Below, in pieces: positions 32,090 through 40,987 of a DNA stretch of 64,000 nt. The stretch comes from Fibrobacter sp. UWB10 (GTDB lineage Bacteria > Fibrobacterota > Fibrobacteria > Fibrobacterales > Fibrobacteraceae). The position numbers and the translations under genes were made by a program. The notes under the pieces are model-generated. The model was given only the letters and a program-made list of their open reading frames with translations. It was not told the origin of the DNA and searched no databases. The DNA lies in the NCBI RefSeq assembly GCF_900182935.1, contig NZ_FXUE01000001.1, positions 620,001-684,000 of the forward strand, read 5' to 3'. Every line of letters begins with the position of its first letter. Positions within the stretch are counted from its first letter, which is position 1.

Positions 32090-34735
32090 CTATGCGCCCA
32101 ACTTAGCTCTAATCCAGTTGTTTGCGTTGGCGATAGCACCGGCAATCTTGTCGACTTCCTTGGTGCCAGCCTGAGCGCGGTCCGGACGTCCACCGCCGCG
32201 GCCACCGCAAGCAGCGGCGAGATCCTTGACGAGGTCACCGGCCTTGATGCCCTTGGCCTGAACGTTCTTGCCCACCAACACGGCGATGCTTCCGTTGCCT
32301 TCGCCCTTGTTCGCAATCACGGCGACGCTATCGGTGTCGAGCTTGTTCTGAACGCCGTCAAGCAAGTTCTTGTACTTTTCATCCGGAATCGAGAGTTCAC
32401 GAACGTAGAGGTTCACGCCAGCCACGTTAATGCCGCCATTCAAGAGTTCGGCAGCGGCGAGCGTTGCAAGTTCGAGCTTCACGGACTGCAGGCTCTTTTC
32501 GAGGTTCTGCGTCTTGGCGAAGGACTGCTGAATACGGTCGAGAACTTCGGCGTCCTTGCAGCGGAGCTGTTCGCGGAGAGCCGTGAGAATCTGCGTACCG
32601 GCGCGGAGGAGACTCAAGGCGCCACGGCCAGAAACCGCTTCGATACGGCGCACGCCAGCGCTCACACTGGATTCGCTGATAATCTTCACGAGGCCGATGT
32701 TACCGGTGTTCTGCACATGCAAGCCACCGCAGAGTTCCTTGGAGAATTCTTCGTTGCAAGCGCCCATCTTCACGACGCGAACTTCGTCGCCATACTTTTC
32801 GCCGAACAGAGCCATAGCACCGCTAGCCTTAGCTTCATCCACACCCATCACCTGAGTGTTGACCGGCAGGCATTCCATGACCTTCGCATTCACGATGTCT
32901 TCAACCTTCTGAATTTCTTCAGCAGTCATTGCGTTGAAGTGGCTGAAGTCGAAGCGGAGGAGTTCGTTGGAAACAAAGCTACCCTGCTGCTGCACGTGGG
33001 TGCCAAGCACCTGACGGAGAGCGGCCTGCAGCAAGTGAGTGGCGGAGTGATTCTTGCGGATATCGTTACGGCGGTCGTTGTCGACGGTAGCCATGAACAC
33101 GGCGCTCATCGTCTCTTCGTTGGCCGTACCCTTCTTCACCTTACCGCGGCAGAGGGCGGTGTCGTTCACCTTCACGGTGTCGAACACGTCAATTTCGAGG
33201 TCGCCGGAAATGAGCGTGCCCTTGTCGCCGACCTGGCCACCCATTTCGGCATAGAACGGAGAAGTTTCAAGCACGATGCTGAGCACGCCCTTGTCTTCGC
33301 GCCAGCGGACAACCTTCGTTTCGCAAGCGGAGAGTTCATAGCCCACGAACTTGGTGCTTTCTTCGCTGTACTGCGTCCAGCCTTCGGTACCCATCGTGTT
33401 GATGCCCTGCTTCATGTTAGCGCGGGCGCGGGCCTTCTGTTCTTCCATGCACTTCTCGTAGCCTTCTTCATCAATCAGGAGGCCCTTTTCTTCGGCGAGA
33501 ATGCCAGTGAGGTCCGGCGGGAATCCATAGGTATCATACAGGAGGAACACCTTGTCGCCCGGAATCTTGTCGCCCTTCTTGAGTTCGGCAGAGATAGCGG
33601 CGAAGCGTTCGAGGCCAGCGTCCAGCGTGCGGATAAAGCTTTCTTCTTCGCTCTTGATCACGGATGCAACGAATTCCTTGCGTTCGCGGATTTCCGGGAA
33701 GGCATCGCCCATCGTATCGGCGAGAACCTGAACGAGCTGGCAAATGAACGGCTTCTTCTGGCCAAGCAGGCGAGCAAAGCGGCTTGCGCGGCGGAGAATG
33801 CGGCGGAGCACGTAGCCACGGCCTTCGTTGCTCGGGAGAGCGCCGTCAGCAATAGCGAACGAAATAGCGCGGATGTGGTCGGCAATCACGCGATGCGGAG
33901 TGCCAGCTTCGCCATCGTTGTACGGAACGCCAGAGAGTTCAGCGATCTTTGCGATAATCGGAGTGAACACGTCGGTGTCATAGTTACTGGTCTTGCCCTG
34001 AAGAATAGCGCAGATACGTTCGAAGCCCATACCGGTATCGACGTTCTTGGCCTTCAGCGGAATCAGGGAACCGTCGCTCACGCGTTCGTACTGCATGAAC
34101 ACGTTATTCCAAATTTCAATGTAGCGGTCGTTTTCGCCGTTCACGCCCTTAATCGGGTCCTTGAACGTTTCGGCCTGCGTAGCGAGGTCGCCGCGGTCGT
34201 AATGGATTTCGGAGCAGGGGCCGCACGGACCGGTGTCGCCCATTTCCCAGAAGTTGGAGTGAGCGTCAAAACGCATGATGCGGTCATCCGGAAGACCGGA
34301 CACGTCCTTCCAAATCTGCCAAGCTTCGTCATCGTCCTGGTACACGGTGGCAAACAGGCGTTCCTTCGGGAGCTTCCAAACTTCGGTCAGGAGTTCCCAA
34401 GCCCAAGAAATCGCTTCTTTCTTGTAGTAGTCGCCGAAGCTCCAGTTACCGAGCATTTCGAAGAAGGTGTGGTGGTAGTTGTCGCGGCCCACCACGTCGA
34501 GGTCGTTGTGCTTACCGGACACGCGAAGGCACTTCTGGCTGTTGCATGCGCGCTTCCAGCCCTTCGGATTGTCGCCCAGGAAGATAGCCTTGAACTGGTT
34601 CATGCCCGCGTTCGTGAACATGAGCGTCGGGTCGTCATGCGGAACCACCGGCGAAGAACGCACAAAGAGGTGGCCCTTGGATTCAAAGAACTTGATGAAA
34701 GATTCGCGCACCTGCGCAGAAGTCATTGTAGGCAT
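32090..34735 (-). CDS. alaS: Alanyl-tRNA synthetase
   Basis: 881 aa, standard length. Charges tRNA-Ala and edits mischarged Ser/Gly. Class II motifs (SPVVPHDDPTLMFTNAGMNQFK; GRGYVLRRILRRA), editing-domain zinc motif HSATHLLQAALR with a downstream CGGLHVQNTGNIG, and a C-terminal DHHA1 domain (GGGRPDRAQAG). Start at MPTMTSAQVRE; an internal Met three codons later is possible. A TAAATTTA box lies 28 bp upstream and AAAGGG serves as ribosome site. High codon bias. Confidence 0.97.
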   Translation of the reverse strand: MPTMTSAQVRESFIKFFESKGHLFVRSSPVVPHDDPTLMFTNAGMNQFKAIFLGDNPKGWKRACNSQKCLRVSGKHNDLDVVGRDNYHHTFFEMLGNWSFGDYYKKEAISWAWELLTEVWKLPKERLFATVYQDDDEAWQIWKDVSGLPDDRIMRFDAHSNFWEMGDTGPCGPCSEIHYDRGDLATQAETFKDPIKGVNGENDRYIEIWNNVFMQYERVSDGSLIPLKAKNVDTGMGFERICAILQGKTSNYDTDVFTPIIAKIAELSGVPYNDGEAGTPHRVIADHIRAISFAIADGALPSNEGRGYVLRRILRRASRFARLLGQKKPFICQLVQVLADTMGDAFPEIRERKEFVASVIKSEEESFIRTLDAGLERFAAISAELKKGDKIPGDKVFLLYDTYGFPPDLTGILAEEKGLLIDEEGYEKCMEEQKARARANMKQGINTMGTEGWTQYSEESTKFVGYELSACETKVVRWREDKGVLSIVLETSPFYAEMGGQVGDKGTLISGDLEIDVFDTVKVNDTALCRGKVKKGTANEETMSAVFMATVDNDRRNDIRKNHSATHLLQAALRQVLGTHVQQQGSFVSNELLRFDFSHFNAMTAEEIQKVEDIVNAKVMECLPVNTQVMGVDEAKASGAMALFGEKYGDEVRVVKMGACNEEFSKELCGGLHVQNTGNIGLVKIISESSVSAGVRRIEAVSGRGALSLLRAGTQILTALREQLRCKDAEVLDRIQQSFAKTQNLEKSLQSVKLELATLAAAELLNGGINVAGVNLYVRELSIPDEKYKNLLDGVQNKLDTDSVAVIANKGEGNGSIAVLVGKNVQAKGIKAGDLVKDLAAACGGRGGGRPDRAQAGTKEVDKIAGAIANANNWIRAKLGA

Positions 34736-34862
34736 ATTGTGTCCCTTTTATTTTTTCGGCGGTAAATTTAGAAAAGTAAAAAGTAGGACGTAGGAAGTAG
34801 GAGATAAAAGGGAGCCTCAAGCGGCTCGTCTTAACGAATCGAATTGGAGTGAAAATGGTCTG

Positions 34863-34944
34863 TAAGGGGCAAGTTTTCCCCTCGCTTCTGCCCTACGGGC
34901 ATACGCTACCCCTTCTAACGGGGACACCCCGTAACGCCCCGAAA
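34863..34944 (-). repeat. GC-rich intergenic repeat, type III, copy 2
   Basis: Minus-strand copy of the element at 28868, recognisable by the same run of G/C blocks. Noncoding. Confidence 0.55.
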
Positions 34945-35108
34945 GGCAGTCCCTAACTCCTTGATAGGCGAAGGATTAGAGCTTTTACAAAAAACATAAT
35001 CTGTAAAACTAAACGCCAAGAAAGCAAAATATAGTCCAAATAATCCCTTTGGGCGCACTCCCTTATTTTCTATATTGCGGCTCAAACAAAAATCAACAAA
35101 AAGAAAGA

Positions 35109-35144
35109 CTCGGCTGTCTGAATTTATGGCGTTGGCCAGCCGAG
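35109..35144 (+). promoter_or_regulatory. pflB leader hairpin
   Basis: CTCGGCTG (35109-35116) pairs perfectly with CAGCCGAG (35137-35144). The 3' arm ends 6 bp before the AAGGAA ribosome site, so it may affect mRNA stability or ribosome access. Confidence 0.5.
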
Positions 35145-35159
35145 CAAAGAAGGAAAATC

Positions 35160-37418
35160 ATGAGCGAAGCATGGAAAGGCTTTGAAGGTGGACGCTGGCA
35201 AGAAGAGATCAACGTTCGCGACTTTATTCAACGCAACTACACCGCATACGAAGGCGGCAAGGAATTTTTGGCAGGCCCGACAGACGCCACCGAAAAGCTC
35301 TGGGGTGAACTCCAGAAGCTGCAGGCCGAAGAACGCAAGAAGGGCGGCGTGCTCGATATGGATACCGACATCGTTTCGAGCATCACGAGCCACAAGCCCG
35401 GCTACATCAACGAAAGCCTCAAGGACTTGGAAAAAGTCGTGGGTCTCCAGACCGACAAGCCGCTGAAGCGCGCATTCATGCCGTTTGGCGGCATCAAGAT
35501 GGCCGAAGAATCTTGCCTGCAGTACGGCTACAAGCCGAGCGCTGACCTCCACAAGATCTTTACCGACTACCACAAGACTCACAACCAGGCTGTGTTCGAC
35601 TGCTACACTCCGGAAATTCGTGCCGTGCGCAAGGCTCACTTGCTGACCGGCCTTCCGGACACTTATGGTCGTGGCCGTATCGTGGGTGACTACCGCCGCG
35701 TAGCCCTTTACGGTATCGACTACATCATCCAGCAGAAGCAGAACGACCTCGCCCACGTGGGTGACGGCACCATGACCGACGACGTGATTCGCCTCCGCGA
35801 AGAAGTCGCCGAACAAATCAAGGCCCTTAAGGCCATGAAGGTGATGGCTCAGAGCTACGGTTTCGACATTTCGAAGCCGGCTACCAACGCCCGCGAAGCC
35901 TTCCAGTGGCTCTACTTCGGTTACCTCTCTGCCATCAAGACGCAGAACGGTGCCGCCATGAGCGTCGGCCGTATTTCGACCTTCCTCGACATTTATATCG
36001 AACGTGACCTCAAGAACGGCACACTCACTGAAAGCGAAGCCCAGGAACTCGTGGACCACATGGTCATGAAGTTCCGCATGGTCAAGTTCGCTCGAATCGA
36101 ATCTTACAACCAGCTCTTCAGCGGCGACCCGGTGTGGGCCACCCTCGAAGTCGGCGGTATGGGCCAGGATGGCCGCCCGATGGTCACCAAGAACGACTTC
36201 CGTTTCTTGCACACCCTCGAAAACATGGGCCCGTCTCCGGAACCCAACCTCACCGTTCTCTACACCAAGCGCCTCCCTGAAAACTTCAAGGAATACGCCG
36301 CATTCATTTCTGTAACGACCAGCTCAATCCAGTATGAAAACGACGACGTGATGCGCCCGGTTTGGGGTGACGACTACAGCATTTGTTGCTGCGTGTCTGC
36401 AACGCAGACCGGTAAGGAAATGCAGTTCTTCGGCGCCCGTGCAAACCTCGCCAAGGCTCTCCTCTACGCTATCAACGGCGGCAAGGATGAAGAAGCCGGT
36501 CTCGTGCCCGGCATGCAGATTGGTCCGGAACTCGCTCCGATTACCGGCGACGTGCTGAACTACGACGAAGTGATGCACAAGTATGACATCATGCTCGAAT
36601 GGCTCGCAGGCATCTACGTGAACACGCTGAACCTGATCCACTACATGCACGACAAGTACTACTACGAAGCTGCTGAACTCGCCCTTATCGATACCGACGT
36701 GCGCCGCACGTTTGCAACAGGTATCGCAGGCTTCAGCCATGTGGTCGACAGCCTCTGCGCAATCAAGTACGCCAAGGTTTCCGTGGTTCGCGGCGAAAAC
36801 GGCCTCGTGAAAGACTTCAAGATCGAAGGCGACTTCCCGAAGTACGGCAACGACGACGACCGCGCCGACGAAATCGCAGTCTGGCTCCTCAAGGAATTCA
36901 TCGCAAAGATCAAGAAGCACCACACCTACCGCGGTGCCGAACCGACCACGTCGATTCTTACCATTACCAGTAACGTTGTTTACGGCAAGGCCACGGGTGC
37001 TCTCCCCGACGGTCGTCCGGCTCACGCCCCGTTCGCTCCCGGTGCAAACCCGAGCTACGGTGCCGAAAAGAACGGTCTCCTGGCCTCGCTGAACTCTGTC
37101 GCCAAGCTTCCGTACGAATACGCACTCGACGGCATCAGCAACACGCAGACCATCAGCCCGAACGCTCTCGGCCACAGCGACGACGAGCGCGCCCAGAAGC
37201 TCGTCACCGTCATGGACGGTTACTTCGCCCAGGGCGCCCACCACCTGAACGTGAACGTGTTCGGTGTTGAAAAGTTGCTCGACGCTCAGGCTCACCCGGA
37301 AAAGCCCGAATACGCGAACTTCACCATCCGCGTTTCCGGCTACGCTGTCAAGTTCCTCTCGCTCACGAAGGAACAGCAGGACGACGTCATCAGCCGTACC
37401 TGCCACGGTATGTTGTAA
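35160..37418 (+). CDS. pflB: Formate C-acetyltransferase (pyruvate formate-lyase)
   Basis: 752 aa glycyl-radical enzyme converting pyruvate and CoA to acetyl-CoA and formate under anaerobic conditions. The catalytic pair is C410-C411 in ICCCVS, and the glycyl-radical site is G727 in RVSGYAVKF, 25 residues from the C-terminus, as expected. Start at [11 protein letters not shown], preceded by AAGGAA; the frame upstream to 35049 is leader sequence. The activase gene pflA is 1.4 kb downstream, separated by a minus-strand gene. Strongly biased codons suggest high expression. Confidence 0.97.
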   Translation: MSEAWKGFEGGRWQEEINVRDFIQRNYTAYEGGKEFLAGPTDATEKLWGELQKLQAEERKKGGVLDMDTDIVSSITSHKPGYINESLKDLEKVVGLQTDKPLKRAFMPFGGIKMAEESCLQYGYKPSADLHKIFTDYHKTHNQAVFDCYTPEIRAVRKAHLLTGLPDTYGRGRIVGDYRRVALYGIDYIIQQKQNDLAHVGDGTMTDDVIRLREEVAEQIKALKAMKVMAQSYGFDISKPATNAREAFQWLYFGYLSAIKTQNGAAMSVGRISTFLDIYIERDLKNGTLTESEAQELVDHMVMKFRMVKFARIESYNQLFSGDPVWATLEVGGMGQDGRPMVTKNDFRFLHTLENMGPSPEPNLTVLYTKRLPENFKEYAAFISVTTSSIQYENDDVMRPVWGDDYSICCCVSATQTGKEMQFFGARANLAKALLYAINGGKDEEAGLVPGMQIGPELAPITGDVLNYDEVMHKYDIMLEWLAGIYVNTLNLIHYMHDKYYYEAAELALIDTDVRRTFATGIAGFSHVVDSLCAIKYAKVSVVRGENGLVKDFKIEGDFPKYGNDDDRADEIAVWLLKEFIAKIKKHHTYRGAEPTTSILTITSNVVYGKATGALPDGRPAHAPFAPGANPSYGAEKNGLLASLNSVAKLPYEYALDGISNTQTISPNALGHSDDERAQKLVTVMDGYFAQGAHHLNVNVFGVEKLLDAQAHPEKPEYANFTIRVSGYAVKFLSLTKEQQDDVISRTCHGML

Positions 37419-37437
37419 TAGTAGACTGTAGAAAGTA

Positions 37438-37470
37438 AAAAACGCCCCGGATTTTCATCCGGGACGTTTT
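37438..37470 (+). terminator. Terminator of pflB
   Basis: AACGCCCCGGAT TTTC ATCCGGGACGTTTT: long stem with one mismatch and T-run, immediately after pflB. The A-rich left side could also serve the convergent GH16 gene. Confidence 0.85.
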
Positions 37471-37494
37471 GATTTATGGAGGAGAACAAATTTT

Positions 37495-37543
37495 TAGTCG
37501 TTAGTCAATAAAAAACACCTCACAAATTACTGACTAACGACTA
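37495..37543. repeat. 13-bp perfect inverted repeat
   Basis: TAGTCGTTAGTCA (37495-37507), 23-bp AT-rich spacer, TGACTAACGACTA (37531-37543). Lies just after the 3' end of the minus-strand GH16 gene (ends 37552) and is followed by a T-rich stretch. Possible terminator, or remnant repeat. Confidence 0.7.
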
Positions 37544-37551
37544 GATACTTT

Positions 37552-38670
37552 TTATTCCGGTTCGCGGGTCATCATCATCTTGCAGTAGCCACCTTCGACC
37601 ACCACGTTTTCGGTAGAAAGGTTAACCTTTTCCATTTCCCAGTTACCGGCACCCCAGTGTTCCCTGTCGATGTCATCGCCATCGAAGTCATCTTGCCAGG
37701 TCTGAGTAAAGCTCTTGGTAGCTTCGTCATAGGAGTACACGCGGACATAGTCAATCCACTGCACCTGCGGACCGTTAGCGAGTTCGTCACCCGTAAACTT
37801 GCCCACCCAGCCAGAGCTCTTGGAAGCCCAAAGGTTGAAGCGCAGAGACTGTTCTTCGGTCAAGAAGGCAACCTGGTCAGCATCGGCATGAGTACCGCGG
37901 GAGAGACCAATCGAGTCACGGCGAACTTCGACGCTATCGATTTCCCAAGCAACGTAATCCGGAGTCCAGATGATTGCATAAAGGTGGAAGCCTTCGGTGG
38001 CATCGAAACCATATTCGTGAATTGCTTCAGAAGAAGTGTTCTTCTTGATAGATTCGTCGCCTTCGCGGGTGATGATGTTGGACTGCCAAGAAGTACCGCC
38101 CTTACCGAGAACTTCGATATCGATTTCGTTCCAAACATACGGGCCATTCCTATAGGAATCATCGTAGTAAAGGAACATGGAGCTCACGGAACCCGGAATC
38201 GAAACCATCTTCATGCAAGCTTCGAAACGGCCATACTTGAACTGGTCCTTACCAGAAAGTTCAGCACCGTAGTAGTTGTACTTACCCGTAGCACTCACTT
38301 CATTCGGAACAGCCGGAACCGTAAGGTTCGTACGAGCAATTGCGCTACAGCCGCTACCTGCCGGCGGAGTCACAGGATCCGGAGTCACAACCGGATCAGT
38401 CGGAGTCGTCGGATCGGTGGTAGGATCCGTTACAGTCGAATCAGTCACAGTCGGATCGGTCACTACGGGGTCAGTAGCCGGATCAGTCGGAGTCTGAGCA
38501 GGATCTGTCGGAGTGGTAGCCGGATCAGTCGGAGTCGGGTTAGTCTGACTCGGATCCACAACTACAGACGGATCGGATACAGGAGTAGTCTCAGGAGAAG
38601 AGCTGCTGTCGTCGCCGCAAGCCGCAAACAGGCCAAGCGCGATAATCGGGAGAATGAATTTCGTTTTCAT
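37552..38670 (-). CDS. Circularly permuted GH16 beta-glucanase-like lipoprotein
   Basis: 372 aa. Lipobox LFAAC with cysteine at residue 18, then a Pro/Thr/Asp-rich linker (PTDP repeats, about 22-105) and a GH16 domain about 107-372. The catalytic motif NEIDIE gives E182, D184, E186. The segments GAEL.., YGRFEACMKM, SSMFLYY and SNIITREG follow the known F. succinogenes 1,3-1,4-beta-glucanase. The strand normally at the GH16 N-terminus (TWQDDFDGDDIDREHWGAG...NVVVEGG) is at the C-terminus, so the domain is permuted in the same way. Likely cell-surface attached. Its promoter is TATATTTA upstream; divergent from pflA. Confidence 0.9.
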   Translation of the reverse strand: MKTKFILPIIALGLFAACGDDSSSSPETTPVSDPSVVVDPSQTNPTPTDPATTPTDPAQTPTDPATDPVVTDPTVTDSTVTDPTTDPTTPTDPVVTPDPVTPPAGSGCSAIARTNLTVPAVPNEVSATGKYNYYGAELSGKDQFKYGRFEACMKMVSIPGSVSSMFLYYDDSYRNGPYVWNEIDIEVLGKGGTSWQSNIITREGDESIKKNTSSEAIHEYGFDATEGFHLYAIIWTPDYVAWEIDSVEVRRDSIGLSRGTHADADQVAFLTEEQSLRFNLWASKSSGWVGKFTGDELANGPQVQWIDYVRVYSYDEATKSFTQTWQDDFDGDDIDREHWGAGNWEMEKVNLSTENVVVEGGYCKMMMTREPE

Positions 38671-38763
38671 AGTAAACCTCGTTTCTTGTTTTTAAATATA
38701 CCTTCGCTAAACGACCCGTGGTAGGGTTCGAAACGCAAATCAAACACAACTGTATCAACAGTA

Positions 38764-38792
38764 TTTGGCGAATATGAGGAAATTTCGCCAAA
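38764..38792. promoter_or_regulatory. Operator-like inverted repeat before pflA
   Basis: TTTGGCGAA (38764-38772) and TTCGCCAAA (38784-38792), perfect 9-bp arms 11 bp apart, centred about 55 bp before the pflA start in the divergent GH16/pflA intergenic region. Candidate regulator binding site. Confidence 0.5.
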
Positions 38793-38820
38793 TTTCAAGA
38801 AAACAGCCCATTTCAAATTC

Positions 38821-38828
38821 TAAATTTA
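38821..38828 (+). promoter_or_regulatory. TAAATTTA box directly before pflA
   Basis: Ends 4 bp before the ATG; no Shine-Dalgarno. Suggests a leaderless transcript. Confidence 0.5.
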
Positions 38829-38832
38829 TTTC

Positions 38833-39567
38833 ATGCTCGGACGAATCAATAAATTAGAGACCTTTGGCTCGGTAGACGGCCCCGGAGTGCGTTTTGTCGT
38901 ATTCACGCAAGGTTGCCCTATGCGTTGCCAATTCTGCCACAACCCTGAAACGTGGGATTTCAAAGGCGAAAACGCCGGAGCATACGACATCTCCGCACAA
39001 GATCTTTTAAAGAAAGCGCTGCGCTACCAGAGCTACTGGGGCAAAGACGGCGGCATCACCGTGAGCGGCGGCGAGCCGCTTGTTCAAATGGATTTTCTCA
39101 TTGAATTCTTTGAAGCCGCGAAAGCTGCAGGCGTACACACCTGCATTGACACCTCGGGCGTAAACTTTGTTCGTAACGAACCATACTTCGGAAAGTTCAA
39201 GCGACTCATGCAAAGCACCGACCTGTTGCTCGTCGACATCAAGAATATCGATTCAGAACAACATAAAATACTAACCGGTCACGACAACAAGAACATCCTC
39301 GACATGTTCCGCTACCTCGACGAAATCCACAAACCCATCTGGATTCGACACGTACTCGTCCCCGGCATGAGCGACAACGACGAATTGCTCATCAAAACGC
39401 GCGAATTCATCGACACGCTCCACAACGTTGAAAAAGTCGAAGTCCTCCCCTACCACGCCCTGGCCCTCGCCAAGTATCAAGAACTCGGCATCGACTACGT
39501 ACTGAAAGACGTCAAATCGCCCACTGCGGAACGAGTCGCTAACGCAAAAAAGATCCTCGGCGCCTAA
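38833..39567 (+). CDS. pflA: Pyruvate formate-lyase activating enzyme
   Basis: 244 aa radical-SAM enzyme that installs the glycyl radical on PflB. Cluster motif CPMRCQFC (CxxxCxxC) near residue 30, SAM-binding GGITVSGGEPL, and the PFL-AE segments TCIDTSGVNF, LLVDIKNIDSEQHKILTG and WIRHVLVPG. The gene is 1.4 kb after pflB and has its own promoter, so it is not strictly co-transcribed with pflB. Confidence 0.95.
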   Translation: MLGRINKLETFGSVDGPGVRFVVFTQGCPMRCQFCHNPETWDFKGENAGAYDISAQDLLKKALRYQSYWGKDGGITVSGGEPLVQMDFLIEFFEAAKAAGVHTCIDTSGVNFVRNEPYFGKFKRLMQSTDLLLVDIKNIDSEQHKILTGHDNKNILDMFRYLDEIHKPIWIRHVLVPGMSDNDELLIKTREFIDTLHNVEKVEVLPYHALALAKYQELGIDYVLKDVKSPTAERVANAKKILGA

Positions 39568-39603
39568 CTTTCTCGCTTCTGAACAAAAGCCCATCAATAA
39601 ACA

Positions 39604-39631
39604 AGACGGACCAAAGTCCGCCTTTTTTCAA
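39604..39631 (+). terminator. Terminator of pflA
   Basis: ACGGAC CAAA GTCCGCCTTTTTT: short stem and T-run 35 bp after pflA. Confidence 0.7.
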
Positions 39632-39708
39632 ATACGAAATTTTGTCGAAAGGCCAGCGAAGGAACCTTAAACAAAAATTTTGCTTGAAAACGAGCGAGAG
39701 CAGGAATC

Positions 39709-39747
39709 AACTTCGCGTAGCGTACAAAATCGTACGTGAGCGAAGTT
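39709..39747. repeat. Large imperfect hairpin
   Basis: Outer arms AACTTCGC (39709-39716) and GCGAAGTT (39740-39747), inner arms CGTAC (39721-39725) and GTACG (39732-39736). Located between the convergent pflA and pilC genes, so it may terminate pilC transcription; no clear T-run on the minus strand. Confidence 0.5.
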
Positions 39748-39781
39748 GTGACGAACTATCGCGAAGTTTGCAAGCGAAATT

Positions 39782-40984
39782 TTATCCCTTGACCGCGTCG
39801 CCCATGGAAAACATCGGCATATACATTGCAATGAGGAGGCCACCGACAGCACCGCCGAGGAACACGATAATCAAAGGTTCCATCATGCCCACCACGGCAT
39901 CCACTGCGGCATCCACTTCTTCATCATAGAAGTCTGCCAGCTTCAAAAGCATGCCACCAAGGTTACCGGTTTTTTCACCCACGCCAGTCATCTGAATCAC
40001 CATGGGCGGGAACAGGCCTGTATCTGCCATCGGGTCGGCAATACTTTTACCACCAGCAATACCAATGGCAATCTTATTGATACCCTTTTCAACCACTTTA
40101 TTTGTCACGGTTGAGGACACCACCTTCAAGGAATCCATGATAGACACACCGGCATTCAACAAAGTACCAAGCGTTCTCGAGAAGCTAGCCGTTGTCGATT
40201 TAATCTGAAGGTCACCTAGCTTGGGCACCTTCAGCATAAAACCATCCCAGGCAAACTTGGCCGCAGGCACACGCATGGCCACCTTAAAGCCGACTATCAA
40301 GAGAATCGCGCCAATAAATAGGAATGCACCATTATCGCGAATAAAGTCAGAAATGCTCATCACTATCTGCGTCGGAGCCGGAAGTTCAGCATCCAAAGCA
40401 GCGAACTGTTCGGCAAAGGTCGGCACCACGAAGGTCATAAGGGCAATCACCACCAAGATACCCACGATAATAAGCATCACCGGGTAGGTCAAAGCTTTTT
40501 TCACCTTACGTTTCAGGCGTTCCTGGTTTTCCAAGGTTTCTGCCAAACGGGCCAAGATACCATCCAAAATACCACCCGCTTCACCGGCAGCCACCATGTT
40601 CGTGTACAGGTTACTGAACACCTTAGGATGTTGGGCCAAAGAATCAGCCAAAGAAGAACCACCGTTAATCGACTGCGTCACCTTGTGAACCACATTCTTA
40701 AGTTCCGGGTTTTCGCACTGGCTTTCCAAAATGCCCAAGCACTGCAACATCGGCAAACCTGCAGAACTCATCGAAGAGAACATACGGGTAAAACGTGCAA
40801 TTTCAGCGGGCTTAATACCCGAACCAATCTTAATTTTGATTTCGGTCGGTTTTTTCTTGAGGCTTACAATAATGAGGCGTCTGCGCATCAAGAGCGCTTC
40901 GGCTTCAGCCTTATCCTTAGCCTCCAAGGTACCTTCGAAATTGTTACCCTGGCTATTGGTTGCTTTATAAAGGAATTCTGCCAT
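39782..40984 (-). CDS. pilC: Type IV pilus / type II secretion inner-membrane protein PilC (GspF family)
   Basis: 400 aa, three membrane segments (about 170-190, 220-245, 370-395) and two GspF repeats (FTRMFSSMSSAGLPMLQCLGILE... and FSRTLGTLLNAGVSIMDSLKVV...). Platform protein for pilus assembly. Starts 3 bp after the pilT stop, so pilT-pilC form an operon; pilB and pilin genes are not in this window. A long N-terminal cytoplasmic domain (YKATNSQGNNFEGTLEAKDKAEAEALL) is as expected for the family. Confidence 0.93.
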   Translation of the reverse strand: MAEFLYKATNSQGNNFEGTLEAKDKAEAEALLMRRRLIIVSLKKKPTEIKIKIGSGIKPAEIARFTRMFSSMSSAGLPMLQCLGILESQCENPELKNVVHKVTQSINGGSSLADSLAQHPKVFSNLYTNMVAAGEAGGILDGILARLAETLENQERLKRKVKKALTYPVMLIIVGILVVIALMTFVVPTFAEQFAALDAELPAPTQIVMSISDFIRDNGAFLFIGAILLIVGFKVAMRVPAAKFAWDGFMLKVPKLGDLQIKSTTASFSRTLGTLLNAGVSIMDSLKVVSSTVTNKVVEKGINKIAIGIAGGKSIADPMADTGLFPPMVIQMTGVGEKTGNLGGMLLKLADFYDEEVDAAVDAVVGMMEPLIIVFLGGAVGGLLIAMYMPMFSMGDAVKG

Positions 40985-40987
40985 AAG

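Larger units (their letters stand above)
34736..35159. other. Divergent intergenic region alaS/pflB
   Basis: 424 bp. Contains the alaS promoter box (34763-34770), a short degenerate GTAGGA-type repeat (34776-34806), the type III GC-rich repeat copy 2 (34863-34944), and the pflB leader with a hairpin (35109-35144). A TATATTGC box near 35069 is a possible pflB -10, giving a leader of about 80 nt. Confidence 0.65.

Noticed and set aside
34776-34806. Tandem repeat (GTAGGA-type) as a regulatory element
   Set aside because: Short, degenerate and similar to purine-rich strings at 37424 and 45122; I cannot distinguish it from common intergenic composition.
35049-35159. Longer PflB N-terminus starting at 35049
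   Set aside because: This covers the probable promoter and the leader hairpin; homologues start at MSEAW-like positions, and AAGGAA precedes the ATG at 35160.
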